A DNA stretch of 64,000 nt, taken from NCBI GenBank assembly GCA_024138025.1, contig JAMXBD010001589.1, positions 272,746 through 336,745 of the forward strand. Direction: 5' to 3'. Every line of letters begins with the position of its first letter. Within the stretch, counting starts at the first letter, position 1. Source of the stretch: Combretum micranthum (lineage: Eukaryota; Streptophyta; Magnoliopsida; Myrtales; Combretaceae). Positions 12,001-22,980 of the stretch are shown piece after piece. Position numbers and translations under genes: made by a program. The notes under the pieces are model-generated. The model saw only the letters and a list, made by a program, of their open reading frames with translations, searched no databases and was not told the DNA's origin.

Positions 12001-15000
12001 TCAAAATACATTTGTGGAAGTATCAATCCAAAAATGCTTACCCTGAATTTATAAATGCCAGCTATTCTGGATAGCCCTAACTATTATAAATCGTTCTATC
12101 ATTGAAGCCAACTCTTTGATTTATTACACGTTTCTCAAGAATTCCATGCAATAGATATTTTTAGATGTATTTACATGTCAATTTACCCATAATACTTAAC
12201 TCTACTGCTACATGATCCAAAAACTAAAGCTTTGCATATGTGATGTGGACTTACATTATTACTTAATACTGCTCTCCAATTATGGATTAAAACTTTTGAC
12301 TAAAATCTATGAAGTAGATAACTTAATTAAATAAATACGGTATGAAGATGCAATTCAAACTCAGGACCTTCCGGTCTGGTGTTATGTTGAGTTTCGCTCC
12401 ATAGCTACATTTTAATCTAAAAGTTTAAGCTGTGTTGGTATGGTATGGTTCTTATGTTTGTAACTTATTATATACTACTGGATGTTTGCACTAAACCTGT
12501 ATGCTTGTAGAGTACTTGTAATAGTGTACTTTCAACATAAGATATGCAGGATGCACCAACTTCAAGGCTGCTGATGAATGTAGCATATGTTAATTTGCTC
12601 TATTTTTTAATTAATCCGATGCTTTTTTTTTCATCCTTCACATTTTTCTTTTGATTTCCTTTTGGGGAAAAGTCAGTTTTTGTTCGCCCCCACCCCCCAC
12701 CCCCCCAAAGCCCCCCCCCGGCCCACCCCGCAAACCACGCCCCCTCTTCTCTTTCCTTCAGAGATAGGATGCACATTCTGGTTGATCAATGCATTTCGGA
12801 AGTCTAGGAAAAATTAACCCAATATTGTTGCTTTAAAGTGTATCTGTGGTGGCCCTTTTCTTAACTTGTGGAAAGAAAACAATATTATATAAATTATGGA
12901 CTGACATGTACTATTTGATATGCCTCCATCAGGTACCGGGAATGGCATGGCAAAGTCCCTTCTGGATTCAGTTGGTGAGCCTTGTACTGCAGCTTATGCT
13001 ACCCGTGCTATTATTCGAGGTTGGTAGTGCCATTCTGTGTATTCATGTTTCTTTCATTTCCCTGTCTTATTAACATTTTTCTCACTTTTTATTTTTCTTA
13101 AATTTGCAGGCCATAAACGATCACTGGATGTTGCTACTGTCTTGCAAGGGGAAGTTAAATTCTTCAGTGTTCTAATGCTCGCATGGGGTATGCAATATCT
13201 AAATTATTGTCACTTTAATTTCAACAATAGATCTTAATTCCTTTTTGATTGAATATGCTGGATCTCTAGAACTACTGCTGTTTGGAAATACATGTTGAAG
13301 TTTCAATCATATATATTTGCCACTGCCCTATTGTCCTTGTCCTTTATGTACTTTTTGCTTTTTGATAAACGGATGAGCACAACAGTAACAGGACTTGCTA
13401 CCTTTGGGCTCATGAACCACTCACAAGACTCATTGAAGATTGTATATTGCTTGCATTATGTAGAAAGACTCAAGAAGCATCTGTACCAACATTATTGATC
13501 TATTCTGATGACCGTGTTGGTTCTTAAATTTCCTTATCCTGTTGCAGGTCTTGTTGCAGATATTGACATAGAGTCTGAGAAATATAGGTGGATGGGGAGC
13601 CACCGCATCGAATTCTATGTATGCTTCTTTAACTGTCTGTCCATATCAGCTTTTCAATCCTTTTCTCTAAATTTCTTCTTCTCCTCGGTGCGGCGCAGCC
13701 CCCCACCCCCCCCTTCTCTCTCTCTCTCACTCATAACAAATTAGCCTTTTAAAGTTCAAATGTATAAAAAATTGAACTGTGCCTTACACATCCTAAGGAC
13801 AACACTAAAACTGTCATACTTTGATTTTTTAGGCACTTTGGCGGATGCTGCGCCTTAGGCATTACACTGGACGCATATCTTTTGTTCCTGCACCTGGTTA
13901 TGAAACTTATGGTGAGCCTGCGAGTTATGGAGATATTGGGGAACTGGCAAAGGCCCATTGTCAAGGTTACCAGGGACCAGATGTTAAATTAGATGAATTA
14001 AGCTGGAGAACTATTGATGGTCCGTTTATCTCAATATGGCTTCATAATGTTCCTTGGGGTGCTGAGGATACAATGGCAGCACCTCATGCAAAGGTTTGTT
14101 TGTCAGACTTTTTTAGTTGTAGTTGACACTCTCAACACCCCCAATATCCTAATTGAAGACACAGATCCATGTAGACACACCCTTGATAAATTACAGAAAA
14201 GGGAGTATAAGCATAAAATGTAGAATATGTTAGCCTACCGTTTGACGATCCAGATATTGAACCTATCTCTTGGGTTTTCATGAACTTGAAACAAAGGCAT
14301 GCAAATTTTATTGTTAGTCTTATTCAACATCTCTTAAAGTTGAAGTCAGTTTTGTTACCTTGTATCTTATGCTGCTCCTTCAATATAAGATAGTAGGATT
14401 TCCTTCTTATCATGCTCGAAAGATCTGTAAATTAAGTCTTGATAACTTGCAACACCTGGGGTTATGAAGATCATGGCATAATTACTTTGCACAAATTCCT
14501 TGACTGATGAGAAATATGCTCTTTTAATGATCTTTATGATGACTATGACTCAGCTAATTTCTATTTTTGTTTATGCACAGTTTTCAGATGGATATTTGGA
14601 TTTGATAGCTATAAGGGACTGTCCAAAGTTAGCATTGCTATCTTTTATGACGGAATTGAGTACGGGAAGACATATTAAATCCCCTTATGTCAATTACCTC
14701 AAGGTAGGCTCATTGTATTCGGACTCCATATCGTATATTCTATATTTCCCCATTTTAATTCATTTAAGGTATTCATGTTTTTGTTGGTGTTGCCTTCTGT
14801 TTCGACTAAAGTGCAGGTAAAAGCATTTACTTTAGAGCCTGGTTCACTCATGGAAGATCGGACTAAAGAAGGAATCATAGACTGCGATGGAGAAGTTATA
14901 GCTACAGGAAAGGGAACATACAAATCTAAGCAGAAGTATCTCATGACCTACAATAAGCTCCAGATAACAATTGATCAAGGTTTAGCTACTGTGTTTTGCC

Positions 15001-15008
15001 CCATCTAA
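9077..15008 (+). CDS. SPHK1: sphingosine (long-chain-base) kinase, SPHK1-type, ten exons, complete
   Basis: Phosphorylates sphingosine, phytosphingosine and related long-chain bases with ATP to make the 1-phosphates used in plant signalling such as ABA responses. Exons: 9077-9398, 11308-11430, 11546-11646, 11816-11888, 12933-13019, 13110-13187, 13548-13618, 13833-14093, 14581-14703, 14817-15008. All junctions are GT-AG and in phase, giving 1431 nt and 476 aa, close to the roughly 485 aa of the Arabidopsis protein. The diacylglycerol-kinase-like catalytic domain shows NPFGGK (118-123), SGDGILVEVVNGL (from 175, catalytic D177), PAGTGNG (205-211), SLDVATV (240-246), AWGLVADIDIESEKYRWMG (conserved C4 block, about 260-278), FSDGYLDL (373-380) and IDCDGEV (434-440). 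The N-terminal 107 residues, all in exon 1, match the plant-specific extension. The start is the first in-frame ATG; a GTG at 9053 is not a plausible eukaryotic start. No lesion is visible, so I expect it to be functional. Confidence 0.95.
9399..11307 (+). other. intron 1 of the sphingosine kinase gene, with transposon debris
   Basis: The longest intron (1909 bp), bounded by GTAAAG and ATGCATAG. 9640-9740 contains GGTTGGCAATCTCTGACACG, typical of an old hAT end. 10600-10720 has a poly(T) tract and a CCTTGAACCATTGAAAGCAG segment that recurs, slightly changed, at about 54080-54105. No coding segment was seen. The ORFs at 9892-10113 and 10959-11162 have no recognisable domain. Confidence 0.7.
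12687..12745. repeat. C-rich tract in intron 4 (G-rich on the minus strand)
   Basis: In a strongly AT-rich intron, about 60 bp are almost pure C with A interruptions, including C-runs of five to nine. The minus strand therefore carries at least four closely spaced G-runs, which meets the usual G-quadruplex pattern. The transcript is the C-rich strand, so any quadruplex would form on the template DNA strand. It lies about 190 bp upstream of exon 5. Confidence 0.8.
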
Positions 15009-15121
15009 CTTTCATTCAGCTTCCCACGAAACAATCTTTTTGTTGGTTTTTCTCTAATCGTTGGGAAATACATGTTTTGAAAGCCAGTGATTATGATTTT
15101 TTGTACAGAAGCTCAATGTTG

Positions 15122-15127
15122 AATAAA
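15122..15127 (+). terminator. poly(A) signal of the sphingosine kinase gene
   Basis: A canonical AATAAA lies 114 bases after the stop codon, preceded by T-rich near-upstream sequence (about 15035-15105). The 3' UTR probably ends within a few tens of bases after it. Plant poly(A) signals are loose, so other sites may also be used. Confidence 0.55.
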
Positions 15128-15129
15128 AT

Positions 15130-16936
15130 CCTATAAATGCGAGATAGTTTTCTGTTTATTGATTGGTAAAAACATATATATAGAGACACACACAAATACC
15201 AATTAGACAAAATGAATTATAGATATACCAATGTAATATCACACTTTATAATGCAACTTACGTGTATTTGTAGTATATCGCAGTGAAGATATTGTGATAT
15301 GTGGATAATATCTCTCTAAACTTGTCTCTCTTTCCCCACAAACCAAAACCAACAAGCTACTATCAAACCACCCATTGAACTCACTATAGCTACCCTTTGA
15401 ACACCAATCCTTCACCAACCAAAACCTAGGTTGGACCTCGTTGGACCCTCTAGTAGCAGTGTCCTCCCTCTAGTGGTTGCTTGCTTCGTGGTCGTATGGG
15501 CATGTTATTCAATGGATAGAAAGTTGATTTTTAAAGAATTTATAAAACTAATAAGTTCTGTTCAACTTCGATTGCAACTATTAACATCAGGAAATACACC
15601 TATCAAAATAGCATAGAAAATATTAGGTTGTATTTCAAGAAATCATTTGCATCTATCGTACTCACTTTTCATCTATTATATAACCAAAGAAAATTTAGAA
15701 AAGTATAATAAAAATAAAAGTTATACTAGGGTTAATAGATTTATAGGTTTTTAAGGCAAATCGTAAGATAAGCTTGTTAATATAAGAAAAAATCTTAGAA
15801 ATTACTTCACTAAGTCCTTATGATATGATTTTTCAACAAACTCATAGAGTTGTTCATTAGGATATTTGTACTATTGGATTTACTAAGGTAAGTTAAAGTC
15901 TCTCTCAATGTCAGTAACTCTAGATCTAGACCAAACTATCGGAAGCTCTTCACAAGTTATCAGCAATCTAGATCCGCATAAAGTTTAAAAATCCTTTCTT
16001 TTAAAACCAATCTAATGAATTTTAAAAACAAGCGAAAAAAAAGTTTCACCTATCCCTCTCTCAAGGTGATTATGAGTAACTTTATTAGTAGCCTAGATTT
16101 AATAAAAAATTGATCTCTCAATCTATTAAGTTGAAATTAGGTATTAATCTAAAAGGTGCACCACTCATTTAGATCCACGAAATTAAGTTTTAGCCACTAA
16201 TTACAAATACCCAGTGATAATCGTTAAAACTCTTCTAAATCACATAAATCAGATCTTAAATTCGCAAACCATGAGTTAAATAATTATTTCTCTGTGGATG
16301 CAGACATTAAGCACAAATTCTTGAAGAAATAATATGGAATTAAAAATGAAATTTCAAAATAAGCATAAAATCTTATAAAACAACAAACGTTGAATTTATA
16401 ATGAATTTACCTAGAAAACTTTGAGATTTCTAAAGTAAAAAGAAATGGTTCTTTTGAACAAGAATCCTCTCTCTACACTACGTTAGAAATTTATTACAAA
16501 AGATACATATGATTCACATGCCTGTGCACGTTATTTATAGAATATCATGATGATTTTATTCGTTGACATGGCAGATTCTTTATAACAAAATTTGTTATTT
16601 ATTTTCATGTTCGCGTCATACATGCTAGCTCATAGGGTCACTTTCTACTGGCGGAGGTCGAGGGCTTGAGTATTGCTTTGATGTCAGAGCTTGACCTAAG
16701 CTGTGCTTTCTTCAACAAAAGTGTGATTTTTGTCCAGCTTCAGTCGTGGGTTGAATTTAGGGCTCGACATTGTGAAGCAATAGAAGCTATATCATGAAGT
16801 CCAAGGCTCGATTACCTCAATCTAGAAGTCAAGGGTCATGTCACGTTCTTGATTTAGGGCGGGCCATTTTACCTTGTTGTTTTACCTTCGATAAATCTTT
16901 TGCAGGCTCAGCCAAGTTTTGCTTTGTACAGTTGCC
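15130..16936. other. intergenic DNA with LTR-retrotransposon-like debris
   Basis: No gene is visible. 15640-16900 has the look of a decayed LTR element: short pyrimidine-rich stretches, a GGTGCACCACTCATTTAG segment and a GC-richer end (16620-16870) with repeated GGGCTTGAG, GGCTCGA and GGGCTCGA words. No protein domain, terminal repeat or primer-binding site was found. Confidence 0.3.
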
Positions 16937-17168
16937 GGATTTGTTTGTTTGTTGGCAGATTATAAATACAAACATCTTTTTTAAACTTTTTTGTAATAAA
17001 TTATTTATAAAGAATTAGATACAGATAAAAAAAAAAGTTGGCATTTCTCATTAAAAAAATCAAATATATCAAATATAGACAAAGTATAATGTAAATCGGA
17101 CATATTTACACATATCATTTTGAAAAATATACATATACAGATGAAAAACAGACCATCTACATGGACCC
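16937..17168. mobile_element. MITE related to 44995-45230, copy 1
   Basis: A 232-bp AT-rich segment aligns along its length with 44995-45230. Both start with a GGxTxTGTTTGTTTxG end, contain GATACAGATAAAAAAAA, AAATATAGA and CATATCATTTTGA segments, and end in GATGAAAAACAGACCATC followed by a GACCC terminus. Non-coding. The left end of this copy is degraded. Confidence 0.65.
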
Positions 17169-17342
17169 GTTTTTGTTTTGCTCCAAATCTAATCAAAGCA
17201 CTTTGTTTCCTCTCCTTTTGAATCCAAGAGTTGAAAAACAATATTTAGACAATAAAAGAGCAAGATTTATAGGAATTTATCCAGAAATATATCAAATTAA
17301 ACCTAAATTCCTATTAGTAGAATAGAGTAAAATAGACTTATC

Positions 17343-17580
17343 ACTGCTCCTCCTCGAGCTTCATCCACACGATTCACCTTGACAATAAGAACTACCCACA
17401 TTTGAGTACATTAGATAGCATTTAGGCGGATTACCATCCCTCGTATCATTGTTAACTGTTATTCTAGAGGGCAAGCCAGCTTTCTCTTCCTTAATTTTTC
17501 TAGGTCTATTCCAAGCCTGCCTCTTATCAATTATAGCTCAAATAATCTTCCAAAGGGTTGATTTACGCTTATCTATAAGC
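17343..17580 (-). mobile_element. inverted fragment of the 25487-26710 retrozyme family
   Basis: Read on the minus strand, this matches the retrozyme in order. First come part of the LTR downstream of the ribozyme (TAAGCGT, ATTGATAA, GGAAGAGAAAGCTGGCTTG, ACAGTTAACAATGATA), then the internal region (AATGCTATCTAATGTACTC, GGGTAGTTCTTATTGT, GGATGAAGCTCGAGGAGGAG). About 70 bp at the LTR/internal junction, including the primer-binding site, are missing. The hammerhead part of the LTR is not recognisable, so this is a dead fragment. The internal-region match over about 100 bp is strong by eye. Confidence 0.65.
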
Positions 17581-19337
17581 ATCTATAAAGATTCTTGCCT
17601 AACTGAGGCAAATTTGTCCTAAAGATTAAGATGTCTTCATCTCATCTAAAGCCAAAGCACTAAATCCACGTATCATCCTAATAGTGTATTCAACCTTACA
17701 AGCTGTATAATTAGTTGGTTATAACATGAAGATAGCATGTACTCTAAATTGAACCTAAAGTATCTAAGAGCCAAATATAATCCATTGATTGATGATCATG
17801 CACCACTTATAGGATCATAGAACTAGCCTTATTGATATGTAGGCTCACAATTATTAACCATCAAATCGCACTCATTTAACTTCTTTGTGGTTCATATTCT
17901 CTTTGTCAAGGCAATAGTTTAAAACAATCTTATGTTGACTTAGAATTCAGATTTTTGAGCATTTAGTTCTTAGTTTAGCTTGTGACAAGGTTGATGTTAC
18001 AAGTCGTATAGCTAAATATCAAACCAAAATAATCCATGCGGTTCAGCCTGTTTTAGATAATGAACTAGATCTTGCTGAATTTGTTACGCTAAAAGTTGCA
18101 AAAATAATTGAATCCAAACATGGACTCTATCAAACCAAGATAAAAATTCAGGATTTCGCATTTAATTCAATTCAACGTTTTATGCGATTTGGGATTGAAC
18201 TCACGGTTCATGATTCAATTTTCATGGTAGGATCGAATCGAAATATGGAATGTTGAAGATATATACACCGTGTTACATACACGAAAGATATAGGAAAGAC
18301 GGAACATGATGCTATTGGGATGCTTATATCATTTTATTACAACTGGAAAGCCTTAGCATCCGTGAATCAGGATTGCATGTTGCACATGATGTGGTGATTT
18401 ATGTGCATTTAGAAAGTTGGTTGCGCAGAAATTTATTCTAACAGCACATCCTACGTAAAAAAATAAAAATAAAAAAAAAAAAGAGAGAGAGATAAGTTGT
18501 CAAGCTTTGCTCTGAAAAAATTACATAGGACAAAACACTAATGATCCGTTCACTTCGTCGTAAAGAATAAGAAAGGAATAAAATTGCAATTCAAAGGGAA
18601 TGTAATAGATTGTAATGGCTATTACAATGTTTGCTTCGTATAATAAGTAAAATAAGTAATTATTAGAGTAAAACATAAAATATCTATAACATCTACAGTA
18701 TTTATTATAGAGAAATAATAATTGCATAGGCGATATTTTCAAGAAAGTGGTATTTACAATAAAGTTGAAAAATAAACTATTGAATGACAATTTATGAGGG
18801 TGGAAACATGAATTGCTATTTATTATTTTACGTAAAAGCAATTTATTATGAATTGTCATTTCCCTTAAGTGAACATTGCAATAATAGTTTTACATCAAAA
18901 GAGAATAGAATGAATAATTATTATGTCAAATGAATAGGCCGTAAATTACTTTGGAACATCAAACTTTGCAGAGATGATTTTTTTTTTTTTTTTAAGGTGT
19001 GATTTGCTCAAAGGAGCAATGGGCTTATAATGCAATTGAACGTTTGGATATTAAAATAATAATAGTAAAGGGAAAAGGTTGTATAATTGGAGCATGGGTA
19101 AAAACATATTAGAATAGGTTTATCAATATAAAAGCGTGCCTTAGTGGTTTAGAGTATTCAAATTTGAACCTCATAGGTAGCGGAAAAGAATAATCTAATT
19201 TTATTGTGAATTTTCTTGTTGAGTGTGGATCCGCTGCTCTTTAAATTGTTTGGACAAATATGCTCCGGGTAGAAGAAATAAAGGGGCGATTTATTCTAGA
19301 CAAGGTCATGTTTCTTGATTGAAAAAAAAAAAAAAAA
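17581..19337. other. intergenic DNA, no gene recognised
   Basis: 17880-18240 has mixed composition with no recognisable domain. 18540-18960 looks like a short transposon: ATGATCCGTTCACTTCGTCG at the left and an AAATGAATAGGCCG-type right end around an AT-rich core with TTATTATAC and CAATTCA repeats. A simple poly(A)/GA tract lies at 18465-18495. The minus-strand ORF at 18521-18859 lies in this AT-rich repeat and is not a convincing gene. Confidence 0.35.
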
Positions 19338-19383
19338 AAAAAAGTGGTATCTGAACGCAAAGAAATTATCAACATGGAATGGC
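19338..19383. repeat. 46-bp exact direct repeat, copy 1
   Basis: The segment from AAAAAAGTGGTATCTGAACG to CATGGAATGGC is identical to 19771-19816, in the same orientation and 433 bp apart. After it both copies continue with loosely similar GT-AAT-GACTC sequence. Non-coding. Confidence 0.9.
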
Positions 19384-19770
19384 CAGTACACGTGAATTGA
19401 CTCAATGCAATAAGCATGCATTGGGGTTGACATATTTTCCGTGCTGTGAAAGTTGAAAGCAGCCACCACCATGACGGTCGCATTCCACTCCCTTCATGCG
19501 TTCCAAGTCTTCCCCCTCCCCCCAAACACACTCAAAGCTTAAAAGCTTTCTCTAAATGAATTTTTTTCAACTCTAAAGATGCATGCATGCCGCTCTAAGA
19601 TTGGCTGGAAATAAGTTCATGCTTGATTATATTGATTAATTAACTATTCAGCACAAAACCCATAGATATAATGGTAAATACGTCACGTTTCCAATACAGG
19701 TTAAGGTTTCTAGATGTTAGGCGGTCACGCAAAAAGAGTAATATGTTATTTTCAGGAGTTTTTACAAATT

Positions 19771-19816
19771 AAAAAAGTGGTATCTGAACGCAAAGAAATT
19801 ATCAACATGGAATGGC
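19771..19816. repeat. 46-bp exact direct repeat, copy 2
   Basis: Identical to 19338-19383. The left boundary is an A-run and the right boundary is GGAATGGC. The DNA between the copies (19384-19770) is unrelated unique-looking sequence with a CT/C-rich patch at about 19505-19530. Confidence 0.9.
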
Positions 19817-19869
19817 TACGTAAATGACTCATTTAATCCCAAATTAAAAAAAAAAAAAAAAAGAGCACA

Positions 19870-20700
19870 TTATGCTAAAAATTTCGACCCACAAACTAAA
19901 ACAGGCCATTTTAATCCACCTTACATAACTCGCAAACTAAAACAAATCAAGTGGATCGAGTTAGCCTACAAACTCGCAAAAGTTTTTTTTATATATATAA
20001 ATATGAGCAAAGCTATGAAATTAAAAAAAAAATTAACATAAAGCTAGTAATCATAAATTACTTTATTTAAATATAAATTAAAAAAAATTAACTAAATTAA
20101 AAGAATGAGAATGTGAAACATTAACGTAGATAAGAATTTTTTTATTCTAATCCTATATATATCTTTTAATTTTTATCATTTTTTATTTTATATGTAAATA
20201 ATTTGATTTTTAATTTTAATTAAAAATAATATTTATAGTTAGTGTGATTACACTGTGATATTAAAATTTTACAAATCTTTCGTCAAAACCGGAATAGTTC
20301 TATAGATTTTCGAAATAAAAAGTTGTTCTTGTAATTATTGATTCCAAGTCTTGAATTTTTCATTTTTATTTATCAATTAATTTTTTTTTCCAATTTATCT
20401 TGTAATTTAGATGCAGGAGATTGGCATATGTGTATCTCTCAAGTGGAGAAACATCGGAAATGTTATACATATCTATATATATTCAAATAATTTAAAAAGC
20501 TTGTTACACAAAATATTTGTTTGAAAATAAAATTAGTCAGGTGGTGGATCAACCTACATAATCCACTAAATCGCAACTCATCAAGGTCAAAATTTTTTAT
20601 TCACTTTATGATACGGGTCAAAGTAGGTTGGTCAGTATAATCCGCGGGTTAAAATATTGGTGAGATAAAGCGGATTAACCTACTTATATAGCTCTAGTCA
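19870..20700. mobile_element. decayed non-autonomous hAT-like element, family member 1
   Basis: The ends carry GACCCACAAACT and CGCGGGTTAAAATATT/GCGGATTAACC words typical of plant hAT elements. The core at 20130-20285 (ATATATCTTTTAATTTT, TTAGTGTGATTACACTGTGA and so on) aligns with 43360-43460, and 20080-20160 resembles 38640-38720. No transposase is seen. Boundaries and target duplication are not resolved. Confidence 0.45.
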
Positions 20701-21600
20701 ATATTTAAATTAATCTTTATCTAGGCTTTTATTATAAGAATTAAGAATATGGAATAAGTAAGGTTCTTAACTAGAAATAGAGTCCTTTAGCAGTATGAAG
20801 CTATCAGTTGGGTAGCCGATCAATATCGACCAAAATGTGTCTTAGGAATTGGTTGTCATCACCCCATCTTTTCTTTTGCCAATTTTATCTCATCATTTAC
20901 TTTTTATGTTTCAAGTTGTAATGATTGTTACGATGGTATCCATGTGCTGAATTTTTTTTTCCTACTTGATGGAATCATCCTTTCAACGAAAAAAAAAAAA
21001 AAGAAAAGAAAAGAACGAGAGAGAAGATTGAAATGCAAATAGCACCCCTAAATGTAGACACACAAAGATACCTTATAAACACAAACAAAACAAAATTATT
21101 ATAATAATTAATTATAGTCATTATTTATGAATCACTGCTATGTACCATAACAATTTCGTTTTCCTTTTTTTTTTTTTCTTTATAATGTACATTACTGTGG
21201 AATTTCTTCATAATCGAAGCTGACATGCAAAAATTAATTGACCAACTTGGACAGGAATAATCAACCATCGTGCAATAACAACGTCCATGGGCAATTCATT
21301 CTTTTTTTTTTTTTTTTTTTTTTTTGGTTTTGGCCGATCGGCAATTCATTCTTCACTCAAACCCAAATCAAGTGAAATCTCTAGATCACAGACATTCAGC
21401 ATCATGATCCCTAGCCTCAATCCCATATCCCCAGATATAACCCAAAAAGAGAAAAAGGAAAAAGGAAAAATTACAAGATAAGGTTCTTGACAAATCAATG
21501 ATAGACTGCCCTTTCTGATAAACTTTAAAATTTAAGTAAGAAATTAAATTTGCAAAGTGGAAGTTCTAAATTTAATATTTACCCTTATTATTATTTTTAG
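20701..21600. other. intergenic DNA, no gene recognised
   Basis: AT-rich sequence with long poly(A)/poly(T) tracts at 20988-21002, 21163-21179 and 21302-21326. The ORF at 21287-21481 is created by the poly(T) run and has no domain. Confidence 0.4.
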
Positions 21601-21895
21601 AGATAATATCACAAATAGCATATAAACTTTGACAAAATATATAATAAGATACATAAACTTTAAAATTGATCAAATTAGTACTCAAACTTTAAAATTGATC
21701 AACTTAATACATAAAAAACTTTAAAATCGATCAATTTAGTACCTAAAAGAACTTGATAGAAATATTGTTGGCGTGTGTGAAAAGTTTTTTTAGGTATTAA
21801 ATTGATTATAGTTCGGGTACTAAATTGATCAATTTTAAAGTTTAAGTACTTTATTATATATTTTATCAAAGTTCGGATACTATTCATGAGATTTA
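21601..21895. mobile_element. foldback MITE with inverted repeats of about 90 bp
   Basis: The two halves are near-complementary. The left half has ATAAACTTTGAC, AAATATATAATAAG and TTTAAAATTGATCAA. The right half has the inverses TTGATCAATTTTAAAG, TTATTATATATTTTATC and AAAGTTCGGATACT. The arrangement fits a short Mutator-like foldback element. The outer ends are blurred and no target duplication was confirmed. Confidence 0.55.
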
Positions 21896-21897
21896 CG

Positions 21898-21898
<1 letters not shown>

Positions 21899-21943
<45 letters not shown>
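21899..21943. repeat. (ATT)n microsatellite
   Basis: About fifteen ATT units directly abut the right end of the foldback element. Confidence 0.95.
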
Positions 21944-21946
<3 letters not shown>

Positions 21947-22589
21947 TGTATTTTCGAGATAGTGATAGGTTAATGGTGTTGGCCGTTGGGTATACCATAA
22001 TACAAATAGCATTATGTGGCAAGTTTTATATAATGGACTTTCACAAAAAAAATTCTTAATATGTATACTACAGTACATCTAGAAATGACCTTTTAAATTA
22101 GAAATAAAGTGTTCCCGGTGTACAGGATATTAATATTAATTAATAAAATTATCATAACAGACACTAAAAATAAAGTTATTATTATAATAGAATATAATTG
22201 TGACAATTAGTCATAAAAAGTTGTTAATTTAAAATTCCTACCGTACCATAAGCAAATGTCAAATGAGACAGCTAAGAAGCGGCGGCTTGCTAGAGGAGCC
22301 AAAGTATGGTGGTGTTGGGTTCTGTTTGGTTTTATTATTTAGATGCATATAATAATAAAACTTTATGTTAAGTTGTTGATACATGCATATAACAATAATA
22401 ATGAAGCCTAAGCTTAGCCATGAAGCCTCTTGCTTTGGAGGCATTACCTAATACCACTACATAATATTTTGACAAAGAGAATAAAAACAATACATGCCTT
22501 TGTTTTTGTCCCACAGATTCGATTTTCCTTTCAAGTGCAAAGCAATTAGTAATAATTAACCACATGGTGCATGGTATAGGTATCATGTG

Positions 22590-22667
22590 ATAATAATAAT
22601 AATAATGATAATAGTAGTAGTAATAATAATAATTATAATAAATAATAATTAATAAATAATAATAATG
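22590..22667. repeat. imperfect (TAA)n microsatellite
   Basis: A run of TAA/ATA units interrupted by TGATAATAG and TAGTAGTAG. It directly precedes copy 1 of a 134-bp direct duplication. Confidence 0.9.
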
Positions 22668-22670
22668 GTT

Positions 22671-22980
22671 AAGTAGTTTAGATTTTAAAAATTGAATAGT
22701 TTTTCATCAAAATACTTTTCCCTTCATTTTATAAATGTAAAAGCTAGAATTATTGATATAAATTATAAATAATAAGTGAAGTTGCCCAGTAATTGCTTTT
22801 GCAATAATAATATTAACAACACCAACAACGACGACGACGATGGTAGAAGTAGTTTAGACTAAAAATTGAATATAGTTTTTTCATCAAAATACTTTTCCCT
22901 TTATTTTATAAGTGTAAAGATAGAATTATTGAAATAAATTATAAATAATTAGTGAAGTTGCCCAATAATTGCTTTTGCAA
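22671..22980. repeat. 134-bp direct duplication, period 176 bp
   Basis: 22671-22804 and 22847-22980 share AAGTAGTTTAG, TTTTTCATCAAAATACTTTT, GTGAAGTTGCCC and TAATTGCTTTTGCAA in order, with only scattered differences. Copy 2 is preceded by a GACGACGACGA trinucleotide run and copy 1 by a TAA run. Non-coding; probably a microsatellite-associated tandem duplication. Confidence 0.85.

Noticed and set aside
13508..13744. ORF reading from intron 6 through exon 7 into a CT/C-rich stretch
   Set aside because: Only 13548-13618 is coding; the rest is intron with polypyrimidine sequence.
14504..14511. CTGATGAG, a hammerhead-core-like word in intron 8 of the kinase gene
   Set aside because: No GAAA at a suitable distance and no flanking complementary stems; chance match.
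18521..18859. 112-codon minus-strand ORF
   Set aside because: Lies in AT-rich transposon-like DNA, composition typical of random AT-rich ORFs, no domain.
19241..19531. 96-codon minus-strand ORF with poly-phenylalanine
   Set aside because: Runs through a poly(A) tract and the 46-bp repeat; no domain.
21699..22022. 107-codon minus-strand ORF with a run of isoleucine
   Set aside because: Created by the (ATT)n microsatellite and the foldback element.
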